Positions 25,985 to 33,002 of a stretch of DNA of 64,000 nucleotides are shown in pieces (the stretch's first letter is position 1; each line of letters starts with the position of its first letter). The notes beneath the pieces are model-generated. The model was not told where the DNA came from and ran no database searches. It worked only from the letters and a program-made list of their open reading frames with translations. Both the position numbers and the translations under genes were made by a program. The DNA lies in assembly GCF_032460525.1 (NCBI RefSeq), contig NZ_CP135963.1, forward strand, positions 4,464,001-4,528,000. The letters are read 5' to 3'. This DNA is from Geodermatophilus sp. DSM 44513. Lineage in GTDB: Bacteria; Actinomycetota; Actinomycetes; Mycobacteriales; Geodermatophilaceae.

Positions 25985-26911
25985 GTGACCGACCCCGCCC
26001 GTGAGCCCGAGCTGATCTCCGTGCCGGTGCAGGGTGGTGGGCTCGCCGCGCTGCACTGGACCGCCGACGCCCCCGGTGCGCCGATCGCCGTGCTAGTGCA
26101 CGGCATCACCGGCAACGCCATGGCCTGGGCGCGGGTGGCCGGCGCGCTGGCCGGTGGGTTCGAGGTGGTCGCCCCCGACCTGCGCGGTCGTGCCGCGTCG
26201 GCCGGCCTGCCCGGCCCGTACGGCATGGAGGCGCACGCGGCCGACGTCGCCGCCCTGCTCGACCACCTGGGGGCCGACCGCGACGCCGGCGCCGACGCCG
26301 CGGTGCTCGTCGGGCACTCGATGGGCGCCTTCGTCGCCGCCCTGGCCGCCGCCGGGGTGGCCCGCGACCGCGTGCACGGGCTGGTGCTCGTCGACGGGGG
26401 CCTGGCCTTCCCCACCCCGCCGGGGGCCGACCTGGACGCGGTGCTGTCCGCCGTCCTCGGCCCGTCGCTGGACCGGCTGTCGATGACGTTCCCCGACCTG
26501 GCCGCCGTGCGGGCCTTCTGGGCGCAGCACCCGGCGGTCGGCCCGTGGGTCGACGTGCCCTCGGTGGCCGCCTACCTCGCCCGGGACCTGCTCGGCGAGC
26601 CGCCGGCGCTGCGCAGCGCGTGCGTGCCCGAGGCGGTCCGGGTCGACGGCGGCGACGTGCTGCTCAACGAGCGCGTCCTGGAGGCGACCACCGACCTGCC
26701 GGTGCCCGCGACCCTGCTGTGGGCGACCCGCGGGCTGCTCGACCAGACACCGGGCCTCTACGACGAGGTGCGGCTGGCCCAGCTGGGCCTGGAGCCCAGC
26801 GGGATCACCGCCCGCGAGGTGCCCGACACCAACCACTACTCGATCCTCTGGGCGTCGCAGGGCGTCGAGGCGGTCGCCGCCGCCGTCCGGGACGCCGCCG
26901 CCCGGAGCTGA
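25985..26911 (+). CDS. alpha/beta hydrolase (308 aa)
   Basis: The fold is clear from VLVHGITGNAMAW (oxyanion loop), DLRGRAASAGLPGPYGMEAHAADVAALL, the nucleophile elbow VLVGHSMGAF, and the C-terminal catalytic His in REVPDTNHYSILWA. The acid residue is probably an Asp in the LLWATRGLLDQTPG region. The substrate is not predictable. GTG 25985 is favoured over GTG 25976 because GCAGGG then lies at a workable distance. It follows the paired palindromes, so it is likely transcribed on its own. Confidence 0.85.
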   Translation: MTDPAREPELISVPVQGGGLAALHWTADAPGAPIAVLVHGITGNAMAWARVAGALAGGFEVVAPDLRGRAASAGLPGPYGMEAHAADVAALLDHLGADRDAGADAAVLVGHSMGAFVAALAAAGVARDRVHGLVLVDGGLAFPTPPGADLDAVLSAVLGPSLDRLSMTFPDLAAVRAFWAQHPAVGPWVDVPSVAAYLARDLLGEPPALRSACVPEAVRVDGGDVLLNERVLEATTDLPVPATLLWATRGLLDQTPGLYDEVRLAQLGLEPSGITAREVPDTNHYSILWASQGVEAVAAAVRDAAARS

Positions 26912-27021
26912 GGAGACGCTCGTCACCCGGAGTGGGCGGAAACCCCCCTGGCACGGTTGAGCCCCCAGCCGCATGGGCACCCCGGACGGTGTCGGAGAAG
27001 GCGACGGACGGGGAGCGGGCA

Positions 27022-27483
27022 GTGGGTCGACTCACGTGGCCGGTGCGCCCACGACCGGACGGGCGGGGCGAGGTGTGGCGCTGGGACCTCCAGGCCGTCG
27101 CCGAGCTCCCGGCGGCACGCGCGGTGCTGCGGGCCCGGCTGGCGGGCGTCGGCACACTCCCTGACGACGAGGACGACACCCCCGCCGAGCGGCTCGTCCT
27201 GGCCTTCGACGAGTTGGCGTCCAACGCGCTGCGGCACGGCTCCTCCCCCGTCGTCGCCACGGTCATCGCCGGCAGTGGCGGCTGGCTGCTCGACGTGAGC
27301 GACCGGGACCCGGACACGATGCCGTGCCCGGCCGTCGACCGGGACCCCGCCCAGGGCGGCCTGGGCCTGCACCTGGTGGCCCGGCTGTCGCTGGCGCACG
27401 GCTGGTACGTCGACGACGACTGCAAGCACGTCTGGGCCTGCCTGCCCACGGCCACCGAGGACCGCGAGCCCGCCCTGGCCTGA
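27022..27483 (+). CDS. RsbW-like histidine-kinase-fold ATP-binding protein (153 aa)
   Basis: A HATPase_c domain without a histidine-phosphotransfer part: N-box LVLAFDELASNALRHGSSP, G1-like LLDVSDRDPDTMPCP, G2 QGGLGLHLVARLSLAHGW, and a closing KHVWACLP strand. Proteins of this size are usually anti-sigma factor serine kinases or partners of SpoIIE phosphatases, two of which lie in this window. A direct link to them is inference. GTG 27022 has GGGGAG seven bases upstream. A strong bidirectional terminator follows. Confidence 0.85.
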   Translation: MGRLTWPVRPRPDGRGEVWRWDLQAVAELPAARAVLRARLAGVGTLPDDEDDTPAERLVLAFDELASNALRHGSSPVVATVIAGSGGWLLDVSDRDPDTMPCPAVDRDPAQGGLGLHLVARLSLAHGWYVDDDCKHVWACLPTATEDREPALA

Positions 27484-27490
27484 GCGACGG

Positions 27491-27526
27491 ACGAGACCCC
27501 GGGGCCGTACGGCCCCGGGGTCTCGT
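27491..27526. terminator. perfect 36-bp palindromic terminator
   Basis: Arms at 27491-27506 and 27511-27526 are exact complements around GTAC, itself palindromic. The hairpin stands between the convergent RsbW-like gene and the end of the cheB operon. Confidence 0.93.
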
Positions 27527-27588
27527 GGTCGTGCGCCCGGGACGGCGGGAGGATGACTCCTGCGCCGTCCCGGGGCGTGTGCTGCCGG

Positions 27589-28092
27589 TCAGGCCCCCAG
27601 CGAGGGGATGACCAGCGAGAGGGCGCCCTTGCCGTAGCCGGGGACGTCGATGGCCAGGTCCAGCCGGTTGAAGTCCGCCAGCGAGCCGGCGATGTCACCC
27701 GGCAGGTCTTCACCCGGCGCGTACAGCTTGTACAGCTTCGAGTGCGGCGCACCGGGCACGTTGAACAGCGCGGACAGCACGTTGACGACCTCGTGCAGCG
27801 CCTCGGTCAGCATGCCGGTCAGCTCGCCGTCCTCCTCGACGGCGTCCTGCGCACCGCCGGGGGGCAGCAGGGCCAGCGCCGCGCCGGTGTAGGCCGACGC
27901 GCCGAGGTCCATGACGCAGAGGGCGTTGATCGACAGCTGCGGGTCGACGTAGACGGCCACCGACACCGGGGACCTCGGCGTCGGGGTGACCGGCGCGCCG
28001 GGCGTCACGCCGACGGGCTTGCCGGTCAGGCCGGTGAGCATGTCCTTGACGGCCTTGGCGTCGGGCAGGACCACGGTCAGCGGGGCGCTCAT
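27589..28092 (-). CDS. CheX/CheC-like protein ending the cheB operon (167 aa)
   Basis: Not a textbook family member. The order of elements matches CheX: hydrophobic strands (VAVYVDPQLSINALCVMDLG), an alanine-rich helix (ASAYTGAALALLPPGG), then LTGMLTEALHEVVNVLSALFN, where Glu and Asn of HEVVN align with the E-x-x-N of CheX/CheC phosphatase helices. The C-terminal half (FNRLDLAIDVPGYGKGALSLVIPSL) would supply the remaining strands. ATG 28092 overlaps the stop of the upstream cheY by four bases, so it is the last gene of the operon. A role in dephosphorylating CheY-P or binding a receptor is inferred. Confidence 0.7.
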   Translation of the reverse strand: MSAPLTVVLPDAKAVKDMLTGLTGKPVGVTPGAPVTPTPRSPVSVAVYVDPQLSINALCVMDLGASAYTGAALALLPPGGAQDAVEEDGELTGMLTEALHEVVNVLSALFNVPGAPHSKLYKLYAPGEDLPGDIAGSLADFNRLDLAIDVPGYGKGALSLVIPSLGA

Positions 28093-28451
28093 GCGATCAC
28101 CCCGTCCAGGTGCTCGGTGAAGGTGTCCGCGGTGAACGGCTTGGCGATGAGGAACAGCGCGCCGGCGTTGGCGGCCTTCTCCCGCATGTCCGCCGAGCCC
28201 TCGGAGGTGACGAAACCGAACGGGACGCCCGAGCCGGCCGAGCGCAGCGCCTGCAGGCACTCCAGCCCGGTCATGTTCGGCATGTTCCAGTCCGACAGGA
28301 CCAGGTCCGGCTTCTCCGACGAGACCTTGGCCAGCGCGTCGGCGCCGTCCTCGGCCTCGACGATCTCGTGGTCGTCGTAACCGGCCTGACGCAGTGTGCG
28401 GATGACGATCTGCCGCATCACGCGGCTGTCGTCGGCGACGAGGATCTTCAC
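28089..28451 (-). CDS. cheY: CheY-like response regulator, copy 1 (120 aa)
   Basis: A single receiver domain with acidic pocket VADDSR, phospho-acceptor Asp54 in LVLSDWNMPNMTG, switch Thr in GFVTSEGS and Lys in LIAKPFTAD. As CheY it would carry the signal from CheA to the flagellar motor or serve as a phosphate sink. It overlaps neighbours on both sides by four bases (GTGA and ATGA), placing it between cheX and the CheX-like gene. It differs enough from the second CheY here that separate jobs are likely. Confidence 0.93.
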   Translation of the reverse strand: MKILVADDSRVMRQIVIRTLRQAGYDDHEIVEAEDGADALAKVSSEKPDLVLSDWNMPNMTGLECLQALRSAGSGVPFGFVTSEGSADMREKAANAGALFLIAKPFTADTFTEHLDGVIA

Positions 28452-29017
28452 AGGGACGCTCCGTTCGGGTGCGGGTTGTCGTGCTGGGGGTTCGGGGTGG
28501 GCAGGGGCGGCAGGGCCCCCTGCACGGACACGGCCAGGGGCTGGCCGCGCCACAGGACGTCGATGCGGCAGACGTCCTCGGAGTTGCGGACGGCGGGTGC
28601 CGGTCCGACCTCGGGCAGGCCGAGGGTCGAGGCCCCGGGGAGGGCGGCCTTGACGTTGCCGCCGACCACGTTGGCGATCTCGCCGAAGGCGTCGGCGACG
28701 TCCTCGTGGTCGAGCAGCTCGGGCGCGGCCTCGGCCAGCAGCGCCCGGGTCAGGTCGGCGGCGGTCTGCCGGCCGGTGGTGAGCACGACGCTGCCGGTCC
28801 ACGGGCCGACGACGTCCACCCACGCGGACAGCGTGTCGGCCGGCAGGTCACCTGGGACGGGCAGGAGCAGCTCGTCCTCGCCGACCAGCGCGACCCACGC
28901 CTCACCGGCGATGGCCTCGACGGTGGCCTCGTCGATCAGCGAGGTGATCAGCGGGCGGACGTCGGCGGTCCGGCGACGCTCGCCGGTGTCGAACTGTGCC
29001 TGCGGGACTGCGGTCAC
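28448..29017 (-). CDS. cheX: CheX chemotaxis phosphatase (189 aa)
   Basis: CheX removes the phosphoryl group from CheY-P. The active-site helix reads DVADAFGEIANVVGGNVKAALPG, with the diagnostic E-I-A-N and the following G-G-N of CheX. Flanking strands (WVALVGEDELLLPVPG, TLSAWVDVVGPWTGSVVLTTG, CRIDVLWRGQPLAVSVQG) complete the fold. The Pro/Asn/His-rich tail (PPLPTPNPQHDNPHPNGASL) is an addition. GTG 29017 overlaps the stop of the upstream cheY by four bases, and its own stop overlaps the next cheY the same way. The gene is thus translationally coupled to its substrate on both sides. Confidence 0.88.
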   Translation of the reverse strand: MTAVPQAQFDTGERRRTADVRPLITSLIDEATVEAIAGEAWVALVGEDELLLPVPGDLPADTLSAWVDVVGPWTGSVVLTTGRQTAADLTRALLAEAAPELLDHEDVADAFGEIANVVGGNVKAALPGASTLGLPEVGPAPAVRNSEDVCRIDVLWRGQPLAVSVQGALPPLPTPNPQHDNPHPNGASL

Positions 29018-29397
29018 AGGACGGCCTCCTCGGGGAGCATGCCGAGGAGCGCCAGCTTGTCGCGCAGCGCGTCGGCGGTGAACGGCTTGATGACGTACTC
29101 GTGCGCGCCGGCGGCCAGCGCCCGCACGATCTGCCCCTGCTCGCTCTCCGAGGTCACCATCATCAGCGTGAGGCCGCGCCAGGCCGGGTTGGCCCGGACG
29201 GCGGAGACGAACTGCAGCCCGTCCATGACCGGCATGTTCCAGTCGACCGTGCACAGGTCGGGCGCGTAGCCCTCCTGGAGCACGTCCAGCGCCTCCCGGC
29301 CGTGGCCGGCCTGGCGGGTCTCGTAGCCGAACCCCTCCAGGGCCGCGCCCACGATCCGTCTCATGGCGCGGGAGTCGTCGATCACCAAGGCACGCAC
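29014..29397 (-). CDS. cheY: CheY-like response regulator, copy 2 (127 aa)
   Basis: A single receiver domain starting MRALVIDDSRAMRRIVGAALEGFGYE, with Asp52 in LCTVDWNMPVMDG, Thr in MMVTSESEQ and Lys in YVIKPFTAD. It starts one base after the cheR stop codon. Two cheY genes in one operon, each next to a CheX-type gene, suggest one motor-binding CheY and one phosphate sink or a second output; the sequence does not say which. Confidence 0.93.
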   Translation of the reverse strand: MRALVIDDSRAMRRIVGAALEGFGYETRQAGHGREALDVLQEGYAPDLCTVDWNMPVMDGLQFVSAVRANPAWRGLTLMMVTSESEQGQIVRALAAGAHEYVIKPFTADALRDKLALLGMLPEEAVL

Positions 29398-29398
29398 G

Positions 29399-30223
29399 TC
29401 AGGCCCCCTTCAGCGGGCGGTAGGCGGAGCTGCGTCCGATGACGACCCGCTCCCAGGAGTCGTCGACGCCGAGGGTGGTCTCGGCGGCGCCGAGGAACAG
29501 CCACCCGTCCGGGCGCATGAGCGCGCGCACCCGGCGGAGGATCGCCTGCTTCGTGGGCAGGTCGAAGTAGATGAGGACGTTGCGCAGGTAGACCACGTCG
29601 AAGGGGCCCATCCGCGGCAGCGGGGCGGCCAGGTTGCACTCGCTGGCGGTCACCATCCGGCGCAGCGACGGGGACACCTGCCACTCGCTGCCGGCCCGGG
29701 TGAAGTGGCGCACCAGCATGGGCGCGGGCAGCCCGCGGTTGACCTCGAGCTGGGTGAACCGGCCCGCCCGGGTCCGCTCGACCATCTCCCGGGAGAGGTC
29801 GGTCGCGGTGATGGAGACCCGCGGCGAGGCGTGCGGCATCGCGTCCTCGACCAGCATCGCGATCGTGTAGGGCTCCTGCCCGCTGGAGCAGGCCGCCGAC
29901 CACACCTGCAGCCGGTCGGCCGGCCCGCGGGCGGCCAGCAGGGCGGGCAGCACGGTCGAGGTGAGTGCGGTGAACGGGTCGCCGTCCCGGAACCAGGACG
30001 TCTCGTTGGTGGTGAGCGCCTCGACGATCTTCCGGGTGGACTCCGGGCTGGGCCGGGTGCGGACGGAGTCGACCAGCTGGCCGACGTCGGGCAGTCCCAT
30101 GGAGCGGGCGATGGGCAGCAGCCGGGCCTCGACCAGGTACTCCTTGCCGGGGGCGAGCACGATGGCGCTCTCCCGGTGCACCAGCTGGCGGACCCAGTCG
30201 AAGCTCGTGGCGGTGAGGGTCAT
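29399..30223 (-). CDS. cheR: CheR receptor methyltransferase (274 aa)
   Basis: CheR methylates glutamates in receptor signalling helices using S-adenosylmethionine. The all-helical N domain (FDWVRQLVHRESAIVLAPGKEYLVEARLLPIA, ALTTNETSWFRDGDPF) is followed by the SAM-binding domain: LQVWSAACSSGQEPYTIAML, ITATDLSREMVERTRAGRF, FDVVYLRNVLIYFD and GWLFLGAAETTLGV. Length is standard and there is no TPR extension. The MCPs in this window lack a C-terminal CheR-docking pentapeptide, so methylation must work without it. ATG 30223 overlaps the cheB stop by four bases. Confidence 0.95.
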   Translation of the reverse strand: MTLTATSFDWVRQLVHRESAIVLAPGKEYLVEARLLPIARSMGLPDVGQLVDSVRTRPSPESTRKIVEALTTNETSWFRDGDPFTALTSTVLPALLAARGPADRLQVWSAACSSGQEPYTIAMLVEDAMPHASPRVSITATDLSREMVERTRAGRFTQLEVNRGLPAPMLVRHFTRAGSEWQVSPSLRRMVTASECNLAAPLPRMGPFDVVYLRNVLIYFDLPTKQAILRRVRALMRPDGWLFLGAAETTLGVDDSWERVVIGRSSAYRPLKGA

Positions 30224-31338
30224 CGTCGTCCTCCGGTGGTCGCAGGAACGGGGGTGCGGGCGGGCGCCAGGCGCGGGCCGGTCAGCCGCCGCAGGACGGC
30301 CTCGGCGACCCGGTCCAGCGCCAGCACCTCGTCGGCGAAGCCGGCCGTGGCCACGGCACCGGGCATCCCCCAGACCACGGAGGTCGCCTGGTCCTGGACG
30401 AGGACCTCGCCGCCGGCCTCGCGGATGCGCCCGGCGCCGATCCGCCCGTCGGCGCCCATGCCGGTGAGCACGACACCGAGGACGGCTCCGTCGAAGGTGT
30501 CGACCGCGGAGCGGAACAGCGGGTCGACGGCGGGCCGGCAGAAGTTCTCCGGTGGCGCCTGGTCCAGTGCGGTGAACAGGCCGCGGTTGGTCTTCCGGAT
30601 GGTCAGGTGGTGGTCGCCCGGGGCCAGGTGCACGGTGCCCGGCGCCAGCGGGGTGCCGTCGACGGCCTCGACGACGCGCAGGGCGCACAGCCGGTCCAGC
30701 CGCTGGGCGAACTGGCGGGTGAACACCGGCGGCATGTGCTGCACGAGCAGCACCGGCACGGGCAGCGACGCCGGCAGCGACGGCAGCACGCGGGCCAGCG
30801 CCTCCGGCCCACCGGTGGAGGAGCCGACCACCAGGACGGCGGGGGACTTGACCGCGCCGGTGCGCGGTGCCGGCGGCCGCACGGCGACGGGGGCGGGCGC
30901 GGCGGCCCGGGCGGCGCCGGTGACGACCGGGCGCCCCGTCAGCGCCTTGATCTTGGGGATGAGCTGCTGGCGCACGCTCTCCATGGAGGCGGCGACGCTG
31001 CCGACGTTGGCCGGCTTGGTGACGTAGTCGTTGGCACCGGCGGACAGTGCGTCCAGGGTGGCCGACGCGCCCCGCTCGGTGAGCGTGCTGAACATGATGA
31101 TCGGCACCCGGCTGCGCGTGCTCCGGATCGCCCGGACCGCCTCGATGCCGTTCATCTCCGGCATCTCGATGTCCATCGTGACCAGGTCGGGCTTGAGCTG
31201 CTCGAGCTTGCCGACCGCGATCCGGCCGTTGACCGCGGTCCCCACCACCTCGATCTGAGGGTCCTCGGACAGGACGTCGGTGACGATCTTGCGGACGACC
31301 ACCGAGTCGTCGACGACCAACACCCGGATCGGGTCCAT
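30220..31338 (-). CDS. cheB: CheB receptor methylesterase/deamidase (372 aa)
   Basis: The first gene of the operon. The receiver domain (residues 1-125) has DD at 10-11 and Asp56 in LVTMDIEMPEMNG. An Ala/Pro linker follows, then the methylesterase with catalytic Ser in VLVVGSSTGGPEAL, His in LLVQHMPPVFT and Asp in GVVLTGMGADG. It removes methyl groups from receptor glutamates when phosphorylated by CheA. ATG 31338 has GGAGGACGC upstream. About 150 bases further up lies the sigma-28-like promoter (31485-31512) that probably drives all six genes. Confidence 0.95.
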   Translation of the reverse strand: MDPIRVLVVDDSVVVRKIVTDVLSEDPQIEVVGTAVNGRIAVGKLEQLKPDLVTMDIEMPEMNGIEAVRAIRSTRSRVPIIMFSTLTERGASATLDALSAGANDYVTKPANVGSVAASMESVRQQLIPKIKALTGRPVVTGAARAAAPAPVAVRPPAPRTGAVKSPAVLVVGSSTGGPEALARVLPSLPASLPVPVLLVQHMPPVFTRQFAQRLDRLCALRVVEAVDGTPLAPGTVHLAPGDHHLTIRKTNRGLFTALDQAPPENFCRPAVDPLFRSAVDTFDGAVLGVVLTGMGADGRIGAGRIREAGGEVLVQDQATSVVWGMPGAVATAGFADEVLALDRVAEAVLRRLTGPRLAPARTPVPATTGGRR

Positions 31339-31484
31339 GCGTCCTCCGTCTCCCCGTGGGGGGTGCCGGCCAGGGGCGAGCTGGCGTTCGTGGGTCGGCA
31401 CCCGCCCGGGGACCCGGGAGCGGGACGCAGCCGGCGGGGCGCCGAGGTCCGGCGCCCGCCCGAGTCGGTGCCTGTCCCCGGTGT

Positions 31485-31512
31485 TGTCGGCCGCTCCCGG
31501 CGCCTCCTTGAG
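31485..31512 (-). promoter_or_regulatory. sigma-28-like promoter of the cheB operon
   Basis: On the minus strand CTCAA (31512-31508), 16 bases, then GCCGACA (31491-31485). The rest of the 412-bp gap to the GlgC-like gene holds the dispersed repeat copy at 31591-31657 and a TAGCGG box (31739-31744) six bases before that gene's ATG. Confidence 0.72.
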
Positions 31513-31590
31513 CCGATCACGGGGATCGGTTGCACCCGACCGGCAGTTCACCCGGTCACCGCCTCACCGCCGTCGACACGTCGCCCAGGG

Positions 31591-31657
31591 CCGGCGATGA
31601 TCAGGTCAGCTGATCCACGGAGGTCCTGGCTCACTGCCGGTCGTGAGCCAGGACCCC
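31591..31657 (+). repeat. dispersed palindromic repeat, copy 2
   Basis: GATGATCAGGTCAGCTGATC is followed by a 13-bp hairpin (31622-31634 with 31643-31655). It matches the reverse complement of 17694-17760 at all but a handful of positions. A partial extra GGTGAGCCAGGAC follows at 31662-31674. Confidence 0.9.
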
Positions 31658-31750
31658 CGACGGTGAGCCAGGACGGCGGTCACCTCGTGGCGGACGCGCT
31701 CGGGTGTCGCCTGTGCGGGTGAACCTGGCCCGGGCGGGTAGCGGCCGGGC

Positions 31751-32932
31751 ATGGCACTCCCCCGGGTCCTCGTCCTCGTGCTGGCCGGCGGTGCCGGTGG
31801 CCGCCTCGAGCTGCTCACCGAGCAGCGCGCCAAGCCCGCCGTCCCCTTCGCCGGGGTGTACCGGCTGATCGACTTCCCGCTGAGCAACTGCCAGCACTCC
31901 CAGCTGCCCGACGTCTGGGTGTCGGTGCAGCACCACCCGGCGTCGCTGTCCCGGCACCTGGCCAACGGCCGGCCGTGGGACCTCGACCGCACCGACGGCG
32001 GGCTGCTGGTGCTGCCGCCCTACCAGGGCACCGACCGCGGCGGCTGGGTCTCGGGGACGGCGAACTCGCTGTGGCGCTACTCGCCGCTGATCCGCGACTT
32101 CGACGCCGACGCGCTGGTCGTGCTCAGCGCCGACGCGGTCTACAAGCTGGACTACCGCGAGGTCGTCGACGGGCACCTGGAGTCCGGTGCGGAGGTCACC
32201 ATGGTCACCACCGAGGTGGCGGCGGACGACGCGTCGCGCTACGGCATCGTGCAGGTCGGCGAGGGCGGCCGGGTCACCGACTACGCGTACAAGCCCGACG
32301 AGCCGAGAACCACCACCGCGACCAACGAGGTCTTCGTCTTCTCCCCCGGCCCCACGCTGGACCGGCTGGAGGCGTTGACCGCCGAGCACGGCGAGGAGGC
32401 CCTGGAGGACCTCGGCACCCACCTGCTGCCGGGGCAGACCGGTGACGGGGCGGCCCGCGCGCACCCGTTCGACGGCTACTGGCGCGACGTGGGGACCGTG
32501 GACTCCTACTGGCGGGCCCACCAGGAGTTCCTCTCCGCCGACCCGCCGCTGGACCTCGACGACCCGCGCTGGCCGGTGCACACCCGCGGCGGACGGCACA
32601 GCGCGGCCCGGGTGCTGCTGGACTCCGCGGTGGACAACAGCCTCATCTCCGGCGGCACCCGGGTGCTGGGCGACGTCCACGGCTCGGTGCTGTCCCCCGG
32701 CGTGGTCGTCGAGGAGGGCGCCCGCGTCGTCGACTCGGTACTGCTGCCCGGGGCGCGGGTCCGCGCGGGGGCAACGGTCACCCGCGCGGTCCTGGACAGC
32801 GAGGTGGTCGTCGGCCAGCGCGCCACGGTGGGCGGGGACGGCGCGGTCACCCTGGTCGGCCGCGGAGCGGAGGTCGACGCCGGCACCGAACTGCCAGCCG
32901 GCGCCCGCTTCCCCGACCCCGCCGCCGGCTGA
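31751..32932 (+). CDS. GlgC-like glucose-1-phosphate nucleotidyltransferase (393 aa)
   Basis: An N-terminal nucleotidyltransferase domain opens LVLAGGAGGRLELLTEQRAKPAVPFAGVYRLIDFPLSNCQHS; YGIVQVGEGGRVTDYAYKP and FDGYWRDVGTVDSYWRAHQ follow. A left-handed beta-helix with hexapeptide-like repeats comes last (SLISGGTRVLGDVHGSVLSPGVVVEEGARVVDSVLLPGARVRAGA). The family makes ADP-glucose for glycogen or maltose-1-phosphate synthesis. The usual GGRGSRL phosphate loop reads GGAGGRL here, and the WYxGTADA motif is replaced by YQGTDRGGWVSGTANSLW, so nucleotide or sugar preference may differ. No other glycogen gene is nearby; otsAB lies 30 kb away. Confidence 0.82.
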   Translation: MALPRVLVLVLAGGAGGRLELLTEQRAKPAVPFAGVYRLIDFPLSNCQHSQLPDVWVSVQHHPASLSRHLANGRPWDLDRTDGGLLVLPPYQGTDRGGWVSGTANSLWRYSPLIRDFDADALVVLSADAVYKLDYREVVDGHLESGAEVTMVTTEVAADDASRYGIVQVGEGGRVTDYAYKPDEPRTTTATNEVFVFSPGPTLDRLEALTAEHGEEALEDLGTHLLPGQTGDGAARAHPFDGYWRDVGTVDSYWRAHQEFLSADPPLDLDDPRWPVHTRGGRHSAARVLLDSAVDNSLISGGTRVLGDVHGSVLSPGVVVEEGARVVDSVLLPGARVRAGATVTRAVLDSEVVVGQRATVGGDGAVTLVGRGAEVDAGTELPAGARFPDPAAG

Positions 32933-32948
32933 GGAGGACCCCGCGTCC

Positions 32949-32999
32949 CCCCATCCCTCGCAGGCTCGGGACGGGCCCCTGACGCAGGGCCGTTCCAGC
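32949..32999 (-). repeat. REP-like family, short copy
   Basis: Read on the minus strand: GCTGGAACGGCCCTGCGTCA, then GGGGCCC and a CGAGCCTGCGAGG end, matching the start and end of the copy at 40838-40958. It lies between the convergent GlgC-like and triple-CheW genes and can fold into a short hairpin at 32971-32993. Confidence 0.7.
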
Positions 33000-33002
33000 G
33001 CG

